Source of the DNA: Rosellinia necatrix
Taxonomy: Eukaryota; Ascomycota; Sordariomycetes; Xylariales; Xylariaceae
NCBI GenBank assembly: GCA_021209875.1
Contig: JAGYVD010000001.1
Span: forward strand, 124,001-188,000
Direction: 5' to 3'
Length of the DNA: 64,000 bases
Shown here: positions 1 through 9,981 of the stretch, piece after piece
How positions within the stretch are numbered: position 1 is the stretch's first letter
Layout of the letters: each line of letters begins with the position of its first letter
Notes under the pieces: generated by a model
What the model saw: only the letters and a program-made list of their open reading frames with translations
What the model was told of the DNA's origin: nothing
Databases searched by the model: none
Position numbers and translations under genes: made by a program

Positions 1-193
1 AAAAAAAGCTATGTTAAGGTTTAAATATACGCGGACGTTAAAAAACTAAGCGTGTTTTATCTGCCGGCATAAAAAAAAATAAACTAAAGTATAAAGTCGT
101 GTAATCACAGGACTTACTGCACTATTTAATATAGTTTACTAGGGGTAGTATGGTTAAGTCTATAAAAGTGTAATATAGAATTAAAAAAGGAAG

Positions 194-222
194 GGCTTCT
201 GGTCCCGCAGGGACCAGAAGCC
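194..222. repeat. Perfect 13-bp inverted repeat, 3-nt loop
   Basis: Positions 194-206 are the exact reverse complement of 210-222, separated by the loop GCA. The arms are GC-rich (GGCTTCTGGTCCC) inside AT-rich DNA. Adding the flanking AAG/CTT would lengthen the stem with a single bulged G. It could act as an RNA hairpin in the 3' flank of the neighbouring gene or be a remnant of a palindromic mobile element. The function is unknown. Confidence 0.85.
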
Positions 223-255
223 TTAGGCCAGTACCTTATCTAATCTACACAATCT

Positions 256-284
256 TTATCTAGCTAGCTGCGCTAGCCAGATAA
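256..284. repeat. Near-perfect 13-bp inverted repeat, 3-nt loop
   Basis: Positions 256-268 pair with 272-284 around the loop TGC. The only mismatch is A262 against C278, which a single transition would repair. It has the same 29-nt architecture as the hairpin 33 nt upstream but a different sequence. Confidence 0.8.
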
Positions 285-477
285 GGAGCCCCCCTCTTCC
301 TGCCTGTGTTACTAGTAGAACCCAATCAGTATACGACTGACCAAATGAAGCCTGGTCAGATTCATTTGAAATCCCATCTCTTAATAAAAGCTAAAGCGCT
401 AACAATGCACTCTTCACTCATCAGTTCCGTCGTTTTAACCTTGAACCAGATTCCCCTAGGTCTTTGACCTTCAGCAC

Positions 478-2228
478 TTATTTCTCTGTACGTAGCCGTT
501 TCCTAGAATTTGAAGCTGTCGACTGTTGGCTCGCCTGAGATTCAACCATAGAAGAACCTGGATCTTCAGTTGGCTCCTGCCGACTGGCGTCCCGCCTCTG
601 GGAGCTAATTCGCAACTCATCAAGCCTACGATTTTCTAGCCGAGTAGAAAAGCTAGCTTCGCTAGCGTTCGAAGGGGTAGGCCCTCTTCGTAGTGGAGGA
701 GGAAGAGGTAATCCATACAAATAGTCACCCACTTCACGCGGTAATCGCCTACCGTGATTGTTCTTGTAATCGAGGCATTTAGCTTCAATTGCCTTTGCTG
801 CCCCTTGTAAATAACCCCAAAGCTCCCCGATCGCGTAGCCGATCATTATCCTCTCGAAAACGTTGACGACATTCTCCCTGGTGAAGTCTGGGCCACTTGC
901 CTCGAAGAAGTCATCAAAAACAAACTGCAGCGGATAGCCCTTTACTATGGAATTCATCGGGGGAACGTTGTCAACCTGCTCGTCCGGTGTCGCCTCGCTC
1001 GCGTCCTTTGTACAGCAGGCCCGATGAACACGGATCTTAATGCCTTTACTTGTCGCGACGCCAGAGAAGAATCTGACTTTGTCGAAAAACGTGCGGACGT
1101 GTCCCTCACCAGCTTCTTTAAAAAGTTCATACATATTATGTAAAGATTGGCTAGAATTGTTTAGATTCTGGTTGATAGCCACTTCGTCGTCAGGGGTTTT
1201 GTCCGAGTTCTTCCCTTCAATAGTCAAAAAGTGGAAAACGCGAACTTCTCTCCCCGTTGCTTGTCCCTCGTAGCAGAACAAGTTTCTCATTGCAACCGGG
1301 AGCTCTTGCCAATTCTGTCTCTGGAAGATGGCAAATTGACGAAATGCCAGAGCTAAGTCTGCCTTCGGCTGCGTGAGGCATTGGTTGTCCCAAAATGACC
1401 TCGAAGGCATTGGTGGGCACTTCCAGGTTCTCTCAACAGCAAAATCAAGAACAGGCACACCGGCGTCCCCTCGATCGTAAATAAATCGATGCCTGTCAAT
1501 CATGGACATCATGATTGTGCGCTGGAAAACGGGTTCCTGCGGGTCGTCACGAGTTTTCTGGAGGTCAAGCTCCCAGGCTCGTGTATGACGTTTTCTCTCT
1601 GGCAGCGTCTCCTTTGTTGTCTTGAGGGAGGATAAGTTTATTTTACGAAGATAATCGTCATGGCATGGCTCTAAAGATACGTTTCGATCTAAAAGTCCTA
1701 CTCGAAAGCTTTCCAGATCCGTCGGGTTGATTCTGCCTCCAGTTTTGCCCATACTAGGATCTGACAGAATTTGCTCAAGAACCTCAAGCGTCGATTCATC
1801 AAGAGGTGGAAGATATCCCAAGGTTCTGTAAGAAGAAAGCAGCGGATCTTCGCCTGTAGATATGGAGGATCCTATATCTGAGCCCCTGTCCCCAAAGAGT
1901 TGAGGAGAGAGGTACCCTATGGTTTCGTAGTTGGCTGGCCACGGGTGAACGTCCGAATATCCAGGCGCCTTAACGAATGCCTCCTTACTATTGTCACCGT
2001 GTTCACGGGACAAATTGTGCTTCTCGGCTTCTGCCGCTCTCTTCGCCTCCCTTTTTGCCCGCCGGCTTTCGCGGAGGAAATCGTCTGGATCGTCAGAGGA
2101 AAAAAGCTCCGCGGCACTGGCTCTTGTACGAGGTCGATCAATTCCAGGCCTTGATCTTGATGATCTAGTCAGCGGTTGTGATGGACAGAGCTAAAATCAG
2201 GAACTTACTCCTTTCTGAAGTTAGACAT
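478..2228 (-). CDS. Conserved fungal protein with PD-(D/E)XK-like core (DUF7924-like)
   Basis: The model has two exons. Exon 1 (2209-2228) encodes MSNFRK plus two bases. A 44-nt intron (2165-2208, donor GTAAGT) follows, then a long exon 2 (478-2164), giving 568 aa. This start was chosen because the long frame has no ATG near its 5' end, while the mini-exon joins it in frame and has a TATATA about 60 nt upstream. Near residues 274-325 the order ADLALAF ... FHFLTIEGK gives D276, E323 and K325, the arrangement of a PD-(D/E)XK nuclease fold. This resembles, from memory, the large fungal DUF7924 group whose function is not established. The C-terminal ~60 residues are polar, Ser/Arg-rich and probably disordered. 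The gene is intact although it lies in AT-rich, gene-poor DNA. The family assignment is tentative and the 44-nt intron is near the minimum size for fungi. Confidence 0.55.
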
Positions 2229-2288
2229 TCCGGGTTGAGCTGGTGGAAGAAGCAGAGATCGTCTACAAGGTAGCGGGGTAGTTGGTGC

Positions 2289-2294
2289 TATATA
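2289..2294 (-). promoter_or_regulatory. Possible TATA box of the DUF7924-like gene
   Basis: A TATATA stretch read on the minus strand lies 61 nt upstream of the proposed ATG at 2228. The position is compatible with a core promoter, but such motifs are common by chance in AT-rich DNA. Confidence 0.3.
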
Positions 2295-3308
2295 ACCACA
2301 GGCGCGGATCAACCTGTAACAAGCTATTCCTTGGCATATGCAATGTTACCCTACTATCGTTATACTTTGTCGATCGTTGCCAGCTTTGTGGCCCGCTATA
2401 CTGTTTTTCCAAATTGCGCGGATCTTAGGAGGTGCGGCTAGTACACAGGCGATATTTGTTAAGAAGGCGTCCCTATGCAGAAAGCAAGAATGTCAATCCT
2501 GCCGGGGTTGAAATTCAAATGTTCTTAGGTTAAGCATTGGAGTTATAATGGTGTTGCTAACGAAGACTATGTGTCTGACCATGTAATATCGGGATTCAAT
2601 TTAATGCACTGGCCTTTGTTAGCAGATGCTCATTGGTGCGCCTGCTCCACAGTGAGAACGATGATTGGTTTAGGAATCACATTTGTGAGAAACTGCGGCT
2701 GTTATGTTTCATGGACAACGAGGCAATAAGCTCCACCAATTTCCACCAGTTTCCAGCACAGTGGGGTTGAGATGGGCTTTGGCAAGTACGACTTAAAATA
2801 AATCTTCATCTGTAGGGTGGCCTGTGCATCTGGGCCTTATAGTAGACTTATATATTATATAAAAAAAATCTTTAGTTTAAATATTAAAATAAAAATTCTT
2901 TAAATATAAAAAAATCTACAAATAAGTTTTCCTTTTAACAATGCTCATAAGAAAAAGTTTGGCCATATATAAAAAAAAGTATAACCCACAATATCAAGTC
3001 GTTACCTATTACGGTAGACAGCTATATCAATTACTAGGTCTCCATCCATCTACAACTTCGTTTTTCGACTGCTATATTACCGTGAAAAATAAGTGGGTGT
3101 GTGGGGTGGGGGCAGTCTCTGAGTACTAGCTGGTCTGTGCGCGTCAGTTAGCAACAGGGGTATAGACCCCATCATCAACCAACCTGTAGCCCTTATCTGA
3201 GTTAGGTGGTGAAAAGATTCTACTCACCGCTTCGCGATTCTGCCCGTTTTATTATTTCCCACTCTTCTGTCGCTTTGCCGATGCACAGGCGCCGGGAGCA
3301 ATTACAAG
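2295..3308. other. Intergenic region, AT-rich core
   Basis: No convincing gene. The part around 2840-3000 is very AT-rich with long A and T runs, consistent with mutated repeat DNA. The last ~200 bases are the likely 5' leader of the zinc-finger gene on the plus strand. Confidence 0.5.
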
Positions 3309-5941
3309 ATGGGTCGGCGACCTAATCCCCTGATTCTCGAGTTCTTCGAGAGGGGCGCGAAGCTGAACGACAACAGCAACCGCTACCACCACCGCTGCAA
3401 GGCCTGCGGCGAGGACTTCCCCAAGGGCCGCATCGACAGCCTCACGAACCACCTCACCAAGAAATGCCCGGCCATCTCCGAGGCCGACCGCATCAATGCC
3501 TGCCTGGCCCTGCACGGCATCAGCCACGCCTCAGGCCGCCCCAAGTACGATGGGCTTCTTCACTCTGGCCCGAACATGGGCCCGAACATGGGCCCGAACA
3601 TGGGGCCGGGCGTGGGACTGGGCATGGGACCAGGCATGGGACCGGGCATGGGACCAAACGCCGCCCACGACATGGCCCGCGGCAACACCGGCCTCTCTCT
3701 GGACCACAACGCCGCCCAGGCCCAGAGCCAGATCTGGACGCCCCTGGAAACCCTGGCGGAGGTCTCGCGTCAGATAGAGGCGAACGAGAAGCAGGACGAC
3801 TACGGGCCCGCCAGCACCCACGATCCCACTACCGAGGCCGTACAGACCACCTTGGCCGCCGCCATCCCCAATATCACCGCCGCCGGAGCCAATCCCTTCG
3901 AGCTGCAGGAGCAATTCACCTTGGACAACCCTCCTCTGAGCTATAGCAGCCAACCGCAGCAGGAGAAGAAAGGTTCGTAGCTCGGTCTAGTCCATTCTTT
4001 CGTATCTCTCGCCTCAACCCCCAACCCCTGCCAGCTCTGCCTGTCGGCATAGAAAATACTGACTTGGAGGGTGCAGATGCCACGCCACAAAAGCCACCCG
4101 AGACCGAGTTCATCCATCACGAGCTGTCGACCGAGGAACAACGGCTCCAACAGCTCCTGCAGCCTTCCGCGTCTCCTTCGCAAACCGCCCTCTCGGTAGC
4201 GGCCGCTGCTGCAACAGCCCGGCTTACTTCGTCATTACTCGATCCTCAGTTACTGAGCGACGCCGCCATCGCTGAGCAGATCGCCCAAGTCGCGCCCTCT
4301 GCCGATATGATGATTGACTATCCAGAGCCCGAAAGAGAGGAACATAGCCCCCAAGCTACCCAGGTCGCCCAGGTCACTCCACCGCCTTCCTCCGCCCGCA
4401 CTGCCGAGTCCTCGACCCCGTGGGGCGACATGACATATATGGCCGAGGATATCCACGGCCCTGCTATCGTCACCGACCATGCCCACCAATTGGGTCCCAA
4501 TCTCAAAGGCGGCTATCGCATGGATACCACCACCAGTCCCGGTGGCTCCCGACAGAAGCATTGCCGCGCGAAATTTGACAAGGATCGCCGAATCGAGGTC
4601 CAAGAGGTGCGTCGCATTGGTGCATGCATTCGCTGTCGCATTCTACGAAAGGTGTGTTCAAAGGGCACTCCGTGTGACACTTGTAAAAAAGTACTATCCC
4701 CGCGAGTTTGGCGAACTGGTTGTGTCCGAACGAAGCTCTCGGAATTTATTGATCTATACTCTGCCGGGGTACAGGTAGTCATGACCCAGAAGCGGATCAA
4801 CGGGTACAAGACGACATATCAGCTAGAGAACACTGGCGTTGTGGTGGAGGCTTCTCACTTCCCCGAATCTGGGCATACCGTCACATTCCAGGTGTTCCAG
4901 GGGCATCCTCACGAAGCAGACGGAAACCATATGAACTTGGACTCCCACGGTCCTGTAATTCTCCTCGACAACAATAAGGAAGATATTCCTAGCAAGGTCG
5001 AAGCCTACATGCGAAACATGCTGCCGGAATACATCACGCACGAGCCATCACCACATGTCCGGGTCACTTTAGAAATTGCCGATCAGATGGCTAAGGATAC
5101 CAATGATGAACTCTTGAAACGATCACTTGAGCTTTGGGGCATTGTGGAGATGATGGATCGGGAACGACAGTGGGTAATGCTAGCTAAATCCCCTCAGCCC
5201 GAAGTCGAAGATCACTGGATTAAGGACGACACGGAGAGTGAAGCCTACAGTAATATCTGCATGCAGCTCACTGCCGCCGCGGAGCGCAAGGCCTCCCTGG
5301 CCAGTAGGAATCTGTTGAATGGCATCCAGCGGAGTTTGCAAGATGGAAAAACCCGGCTTGGATTTCCCATGTTTCTTACCGTCATGCTCTTTCTCAATTG
5401 CCTGGAAAAGACTACCTGGGCCTTCAAAGCTTGGGATCAAGAAAACCTGCGGCCCAAATGGCCCCTTGAACGACCTCCACAAAGCTACACAAACCAAGGC
5501 CATGGTCTTACGGAACTTCTGAGGATGTTGCTCCTTATCCGCCATGTCCTCCCTAAAACTCTTCAGTCTGACCCCGACGCCCCGATCACGACTGAAGGGG
5601 AGGGACCGGAAGTAGAGAAATACTTCCGTGACCTTAACGTGACTCGTATGTGATTGCCCTCAGTTGAAACTACGATAGGCATTATTTTCTAACGTGAGCT
5701 AGCTCGTTATCTCCGCATGCGGTACCATGAAAACAATTTTCAGCCGACGGACTCTCGATCTTTGGAATTTTTGTTTTGTGCCCAGCTTCTACTCCACGCC
5801 CCGCCTGCTCACACGGTACTTCATCCCATCTCCCAAGACGGCCTCCATGAAGTACCCCAGGAAGTGCCCCATAAGATGCCCCAAGTAGTCTCTCAAGACA
5901 TGTCGGAACCAAATTCTCAAGAGATATCCCAAGACGCCTAG
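3309..5941 (+). CDS. Putative transcription factor with BED-like and atypical Zn2Cys6 fingers
   Basis: The model has three exons (3309-3972, 4077-5645, 5703-5941) with introns of 104 and 57 nt, canonical GT/AG ends and CTGAC/CTAAC branch points. It gives 823 aa to the first stop. Residues 30-53 hold C30-x2-C33...H48-x4-C53, a BED-type zinc finger. A Gly-Pro-Met-rich repeat (about 87-117) follows, then a Gln/Ala/Pro-rich linker. Near residues 405-437 six cysteines are spaced CxxC-x6-C-x5-CxxC-x12-C, like a fungal Zn2Cys6 cluster except that the last loop (12 residues) is unusually long. The C-terminal half has helical, regulator-like character. It is probably a nuclear DNA-binding protein with unknown targets. 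The stop at 5939-5941 (TAG) is followed in the same frame by 29 coding-like codons ending at 6031 (see findings), so the true C-terminus is uncertain. Confidence 0.75.
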
Positions 5942-6031
5942 TCATCGCCAGATTTTCTCGACGAATTCGAATCCCCACTGATGTCCGAGGCCGAGAATGA
6001 TGAAATGACAAACTGGTTATTTGCCTTCTAG

Positions 6032-7541
6032 ACTTTCCTGGTTGGTTCAGCCTACCCCCTTCCCTAATGATGCTTACGGGCCGATACCGCGAGAGGTGCC
6101 GTGAAAATTACTTGTTGCCGCGATCCCCGTCTGCAGCTTTGATTTGGGTGTGTGTGATATCCTCATGGGGCCTCTCCATCAATTGGCACGCGCTCTGATT
6201 ACGAAACTTTCTGTATGATTACACGACGCTTTGCGTTTCTTTTACCTGGAACTAGATGAACGCGAGCTGCGACAGCTCAACGCGATATGAATGGAGTCGG
6301 AAGGGATATTAAAATGGATAGAAAAAAGTTAGATCGCGATGGAATGAGGTAAGGCCAATGGGCCAGAGGACACACAATGCTATGTTGCCCCGTCTCGCGA
6401 CGCTGGTGACTGGTATATACGGATGGGATTATTCCACGCGCCTGGCGTTTCTGATGGATGATGAGATGAAGCAGCACTTCTATGGAATTTCTACTCATTT
6501 CTGCTATTATTTACTCCTGTCCACCACATTTCCCCCCGATTTTCCTTCTTTTTGTTTCTTTTTTCCTTTTTTTCTCCTTTTTTCTCCTTTTTTCTCCTTT
6601 TTTCTCCTTTTTTCTCCTTTCGTCTTTTTCTGATTTGTTTTTTTTTTTAAAAAAAAAAATTCGTGTGTGCTTGGAGTTGGTAATGGGTAATGGATCGTAA
6701 TGATGGATGGATGGATGGATGAATACACACACTACACCGGATAGGCATAAATAAATATGGCGCGGCGCGCCGGACTTGATCCTTAGGCTGATATATAGAT
6801 CCTTCTCGACTGTGAATCGATGTTGTCTTCTCCTTCTGTTTCTTCTCTCCTTAGCGTAGATAGACTCGGCAATCAATCAATCACATGTCTGCTACCCTTT
6901 CCTCGTCTTGTTTACTACGTAGGAATTTGGAATTTTATCATTAACTTATACTATTGAAACGGCTTTGAATTCTTTGGATGTTTAACGCCCTAGGATTGGA
7001 TTTGTAATTTGTTAACAGACACTAGCCTCGTTGCGCCGAGGCGACAATAATCAAGTGTTGTTACTTATTCTTGTCCTGGGGACTCAATTGGTATGGCAAA
7101 GATTCCGTGAGGTTGCCATACTGGCTTCAACTCTGGATATCAAGTTATCCTCTCTCACTGTGATGCAACCATGCTCTCGGTCTCAAACGTCAGATTTCAT
7201 TTTGGGTCATATTTCATTTTGTATCTGCTCGTTTCATGTCTATCACACATACACCTTTCGCTTGTCGTTTTGTCGTTCTTGTTGTACAAGTTTACCCGCC
7301 TGACGTGAGAAGGTATGTCTATCTAGCCCGATTTATAGCTGCCTATCTTTGCCGATCCTCCTCTCTCCGCGTCTCATAGTCGCCCTTCCTGTTTATTAAT
7401 CAGGGAGGGAGGGGAAAAGGATGAGGGTTTGTGCGCAAATTATGCGTGAAGGAAAATGCCGATGACGGTGTGTGGGTATAATGAGAAGAAGGTGGTGTGG
7501 TGGGGGGTTAAGTAAAGGTTGAGGGATGATTTCGTAGAAGT
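6032..7541. other. Intergenic region with polypyrimidine and tetranucleotide repeats
   Basis: No gene recognised. It contains a pyrimidine tract with five perfect 10-bp units (6571-6620), a poly-T/poly-A stretch (about 6636-6659) and a short GATG tetranucleotide repeat near 6702-6721. The right part is the likely 3' UTR region of the isocitrate dehydrogenase gene on the minus strand. Confidence 0.5.
6571..6620. repeat. Tandem repeat, 10-bp TTTCTCCTTT x5
   Basis: Five consecutive perfect copies of a 10-bp pyrimidine unit lie inside a longer T/C-rich tract starting near 6535. The strand bias (pyrimidine on plus) could favour triplex or slipped structures, but nothing shows a function. Confidence 0.9.
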
Positions 7542-9064
7542 CTACAGCTTGGTGATAATGGCATTGGTGTACTCGCTGGTCGAAGCCTTTCCACCCAGAT
7601 CGCCGGTCAGGTGCTTGCCCTCGGCCAAGGTGTCGAAGGTGGCTCGCTCAATGCGGTCGGCGTACTGGGTCAAACCCATGTGGCGCAACATCATCATGGA
7701 GCTGAGAAGCAGAGCGGTGGGGTTAGCCAAACCCTTGCCAGCGATGTCGGGGGCGGAACCGTGAACAGCCTCGAAGATGGAGCACTCGTCACCGATGTTG
7801 CCCGAGGGGGTCAGACCGAGTCCGCCAATCAGGCCGGCACACATATCGGAGAGGATGTCGCCGTAGAGGTTGGGCATGACGAGAACCTTGTCATTGTAGG
7901 GAAGAGGGTCGGTAACCATCTTGAGGCAGGTATTATCAAGTAGCTCGGCATCAAACTCGATCTCAGGGAAATCCTTGGCAACATCACGGGCAACACGCAG
8001 GAAGAGGCCGTCGGACATCTTCATGATGGTGGCCTTGTGAACGACGCGGACCTTCTTGCGGCCGATCTCCTGGGCATGCTGGAAAGCGAATCGCAGCACC
8101 CGCTCGCTAGCTTCGCGGGTGATGAGCTTGATGCTCTGGACTACGCCATCCACCACGACATGCTCGATGCCAGAGTACTCGCCCTCGGTGTTCTCCCGAA
8201 TCAAGACGGTATCGACGTTATCGTAGGGGGTCTTGTAGCCGGCAACCGAGCGGCAAGGTCGCAAGTTGGCGAAAAGGTTAAAGGTCCTGCGGAGAGTGAG
8301 GTTAAGAGAGACGTGGCCCTTGCCAACAGGGGTCTATCATCCGTTAGTGATTGCTCTGTGCCAACGCCAATGGGCATCGAGTTGGGTCCATGTCGAACGC
8401 ACAGCTAGAGGTCCCTTCAAGGCAACCTTGTTCCTCTCGATGCTCTGGATGGTCTCGTCGGGGATGACTGTCTTCCCATTCTTGAGGGTAGGAGTGACAT
8501 CGACCGGTTCCCAAGCGATTGGTGCCTGTGTAGACTTTGATTAGCGTCGTGGCGGCGAGCGAAGGGCGAGCAAAGAGCACGCAAAGGGTGTCTGGGCCTA
8601 CCTTGGCAGCGGTGAAGATGTCCTTGACGGACTGGGAGATCTCGGGGCCGATGCCGTCGCCCTCGACTAGACTGACTGTGTAGTTGCCCTACCATGCGGC
8701 ATGTTAGCTCTGGTGCATGGCTCTGGATATGTAGCGAATGCGCGGCTTGTGCAGGGGGGATTGCCAAGGCTGAGCTATTTTCACGAGATCGCAATCCGCG
8801 GATTTCGAGAGCCGAGGGGATGAGAAGAGAAAGCGCACGTACACCGGCGTTCTTAGTGCCCTGGAATTCGCCGACCTTGGCTGAATAGCATCTCCGGTTC
8901 TGAGCACAGAAGCACCGGTTAGCGACTAACAAGAACAAAGACGTCCCGGGCGGCGTCTTTCAGCATTGTCAGCTAACCTGGACGGAGAGAGTGGCCGTGG
9001 CCCGGGGGACAGCAGCAAGGCATTGGCGCCGCAGGGGAGCGGCGGCAACTCGGAGGGACAGCAT
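7542..9064 (-). CDS. idh2: NAD-dependent isocitrate dehydrogenase subunit 2, mitochondrial
   Basis: This is a subunit of the octameric NAD-isocitrate dehydrogenase, which oxidises isocitrate to 2-oxoglutarate in the TCA cycle. Five exons (8978-9064, 8843-8899, 8602-8688, 8403-8525, 7542-8333) join in frame to 381 aa, close to yeast Idh2 (369 aa). The first ~40 residues are rich in Ala/Arg with no acidic residue, a typical matrix-targeting presequence. After it comes the family start [16 protein letters not shown]. The isocitrate/isopropylmalate dehydrogenase signature [13 protein letters not shown] begins near residue 273, followed by [12 protein letters not shown] and [10 protein letters not shown]. 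The start ATG at 9064 gives the presequence directly. It is transcribed divergently from the Sec5 gene across a 917-bp shared upstream region. It is a housekeeping gene with no defects seen. Idh2 rather than Idh1 is judged from the overall resemblance to the catalytic subunit. Confidence 0.95.
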
Positions 9065-9981
9065 GGTGGAAGGACAAAAGGCACGGCCGGCGAAGGGTTT
9101 CTTGGGGGATGTTGACGATGGGAAAAGTGCTGGCGCAGAGGAAGACTTGAATGTTGCGCGCTGCGTGGGGAATTTTCCAAGAGCGGTTTTCCAAGGTTAC
9201 TTCGCCAGCCAGCCTGGTCAACTACAGGCCTCGGGTGGTGTCGGACACAACCGGCACGCGGGGGGCCACTTTACACCACCTCCCTGAAGAATAATGGCCG
9301 CAACTGTGCAACGTTGACATCTGAAAAGAGAGCCACTCCACAGCCACTCCACAACCGCCATTATCCGCTATAACTCGGCCGCTAGTAGGCTGAGGTTAGG
9401 TAAGTTAGGGTTGTTAAGTACCTACTTAAGTACATATCGGCCGTGTGCATGGTGCAACGAACTTTACACTACCTACCTCGTTACTTAGGCAGGCACGAAG
9501 ACAAGTGCCAAAATACCTAGGTAGGTAGTTACCTGAGGTAAGATTGTATAGTTATTGGTAGTTGCCCAGGTACCCCAGGTACCTTAGGTACCTGGCTAGT
9601 TAGTATATGAGTTGGTTATTGCTGTATGCTTGCCGTACTTTTTACCCCCACCAGGTACTTACTAGGTACTACCTATTCATAATGATACCGGTAGGTAGTA
9701 CATGTGTTGTCTTGCCGCAAAGCATCAAGCGCATTTGAAGGTGCGACAGACGGAGACCCATCACCTGCAGCACGCCAGCCAGGCACCGCCTCGGAGCCAC
9801 CTACGCCAACATGATACTCGATTCCAAGGGCCCCGAGAACCAGATCACCCACCAACCTGTCCAGTTTATAGATACCAAAGCCCCCTCGGCGTGGAATACA
9901 GAGCCAACCACCACTGATCCTAGCCCTGCCTGATCTGCAGCAAACCATCCCCGCCAGGTCTGTCCCAGTTTGATACTGGCC
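9065..9981. promoter_or_regulatory. Shared divergent upstream region of idh2 and sec5
   Basis: This 917-bp spacer separates two oppositely oriented starts and must hold both promoters. Its middle (about 9368-9700) is filled with irregular AGGTA/TACCT motifs such as AGGTACCTTAGGTACCT. The part nearest idh2 is GC-rich. No defined factor site could be assigned. Confidence 0.5.
9368..9700. repeat. AGGTACCTA-type low-complexity repeat cluster
   Basis: Many overlapping copies of AGGTA, TACCT and the palindromic AGGTACCT or CCTAGGTA lie in irregular order. The same motif family recurs at about 20000-20160, 20455-20630 and 37428-37463, and in scattered copies elsewhere in spacers. It does not appear inside the recognised coding exons. 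Confidence 0.75.

Larger units (their letters stand above)
1..477. other. AT-rich 3' flank with two hairpins
   Basis: No gene is visible. The first 190 bases are strongly AT-rich and have stops in every frame. Two inverted repeats of identical build (13-nt arm, 3-nt loop, 13-nt arm) lie at 194-222 and 256-284 and are listed separately. The minus-strand gene at 478-2228 ends next to this region, so the hairpins would sit in its 3' flank, about 190-285 nt past the stop codon. Confidence 0.6.

Noticed and set aside
3464..3953. Open frames overlapping the first exon of the zinc-finger gene
   Set aside because: Arg/His/Gly-rich shadows caused by the Gly-Pro-Met repeat.
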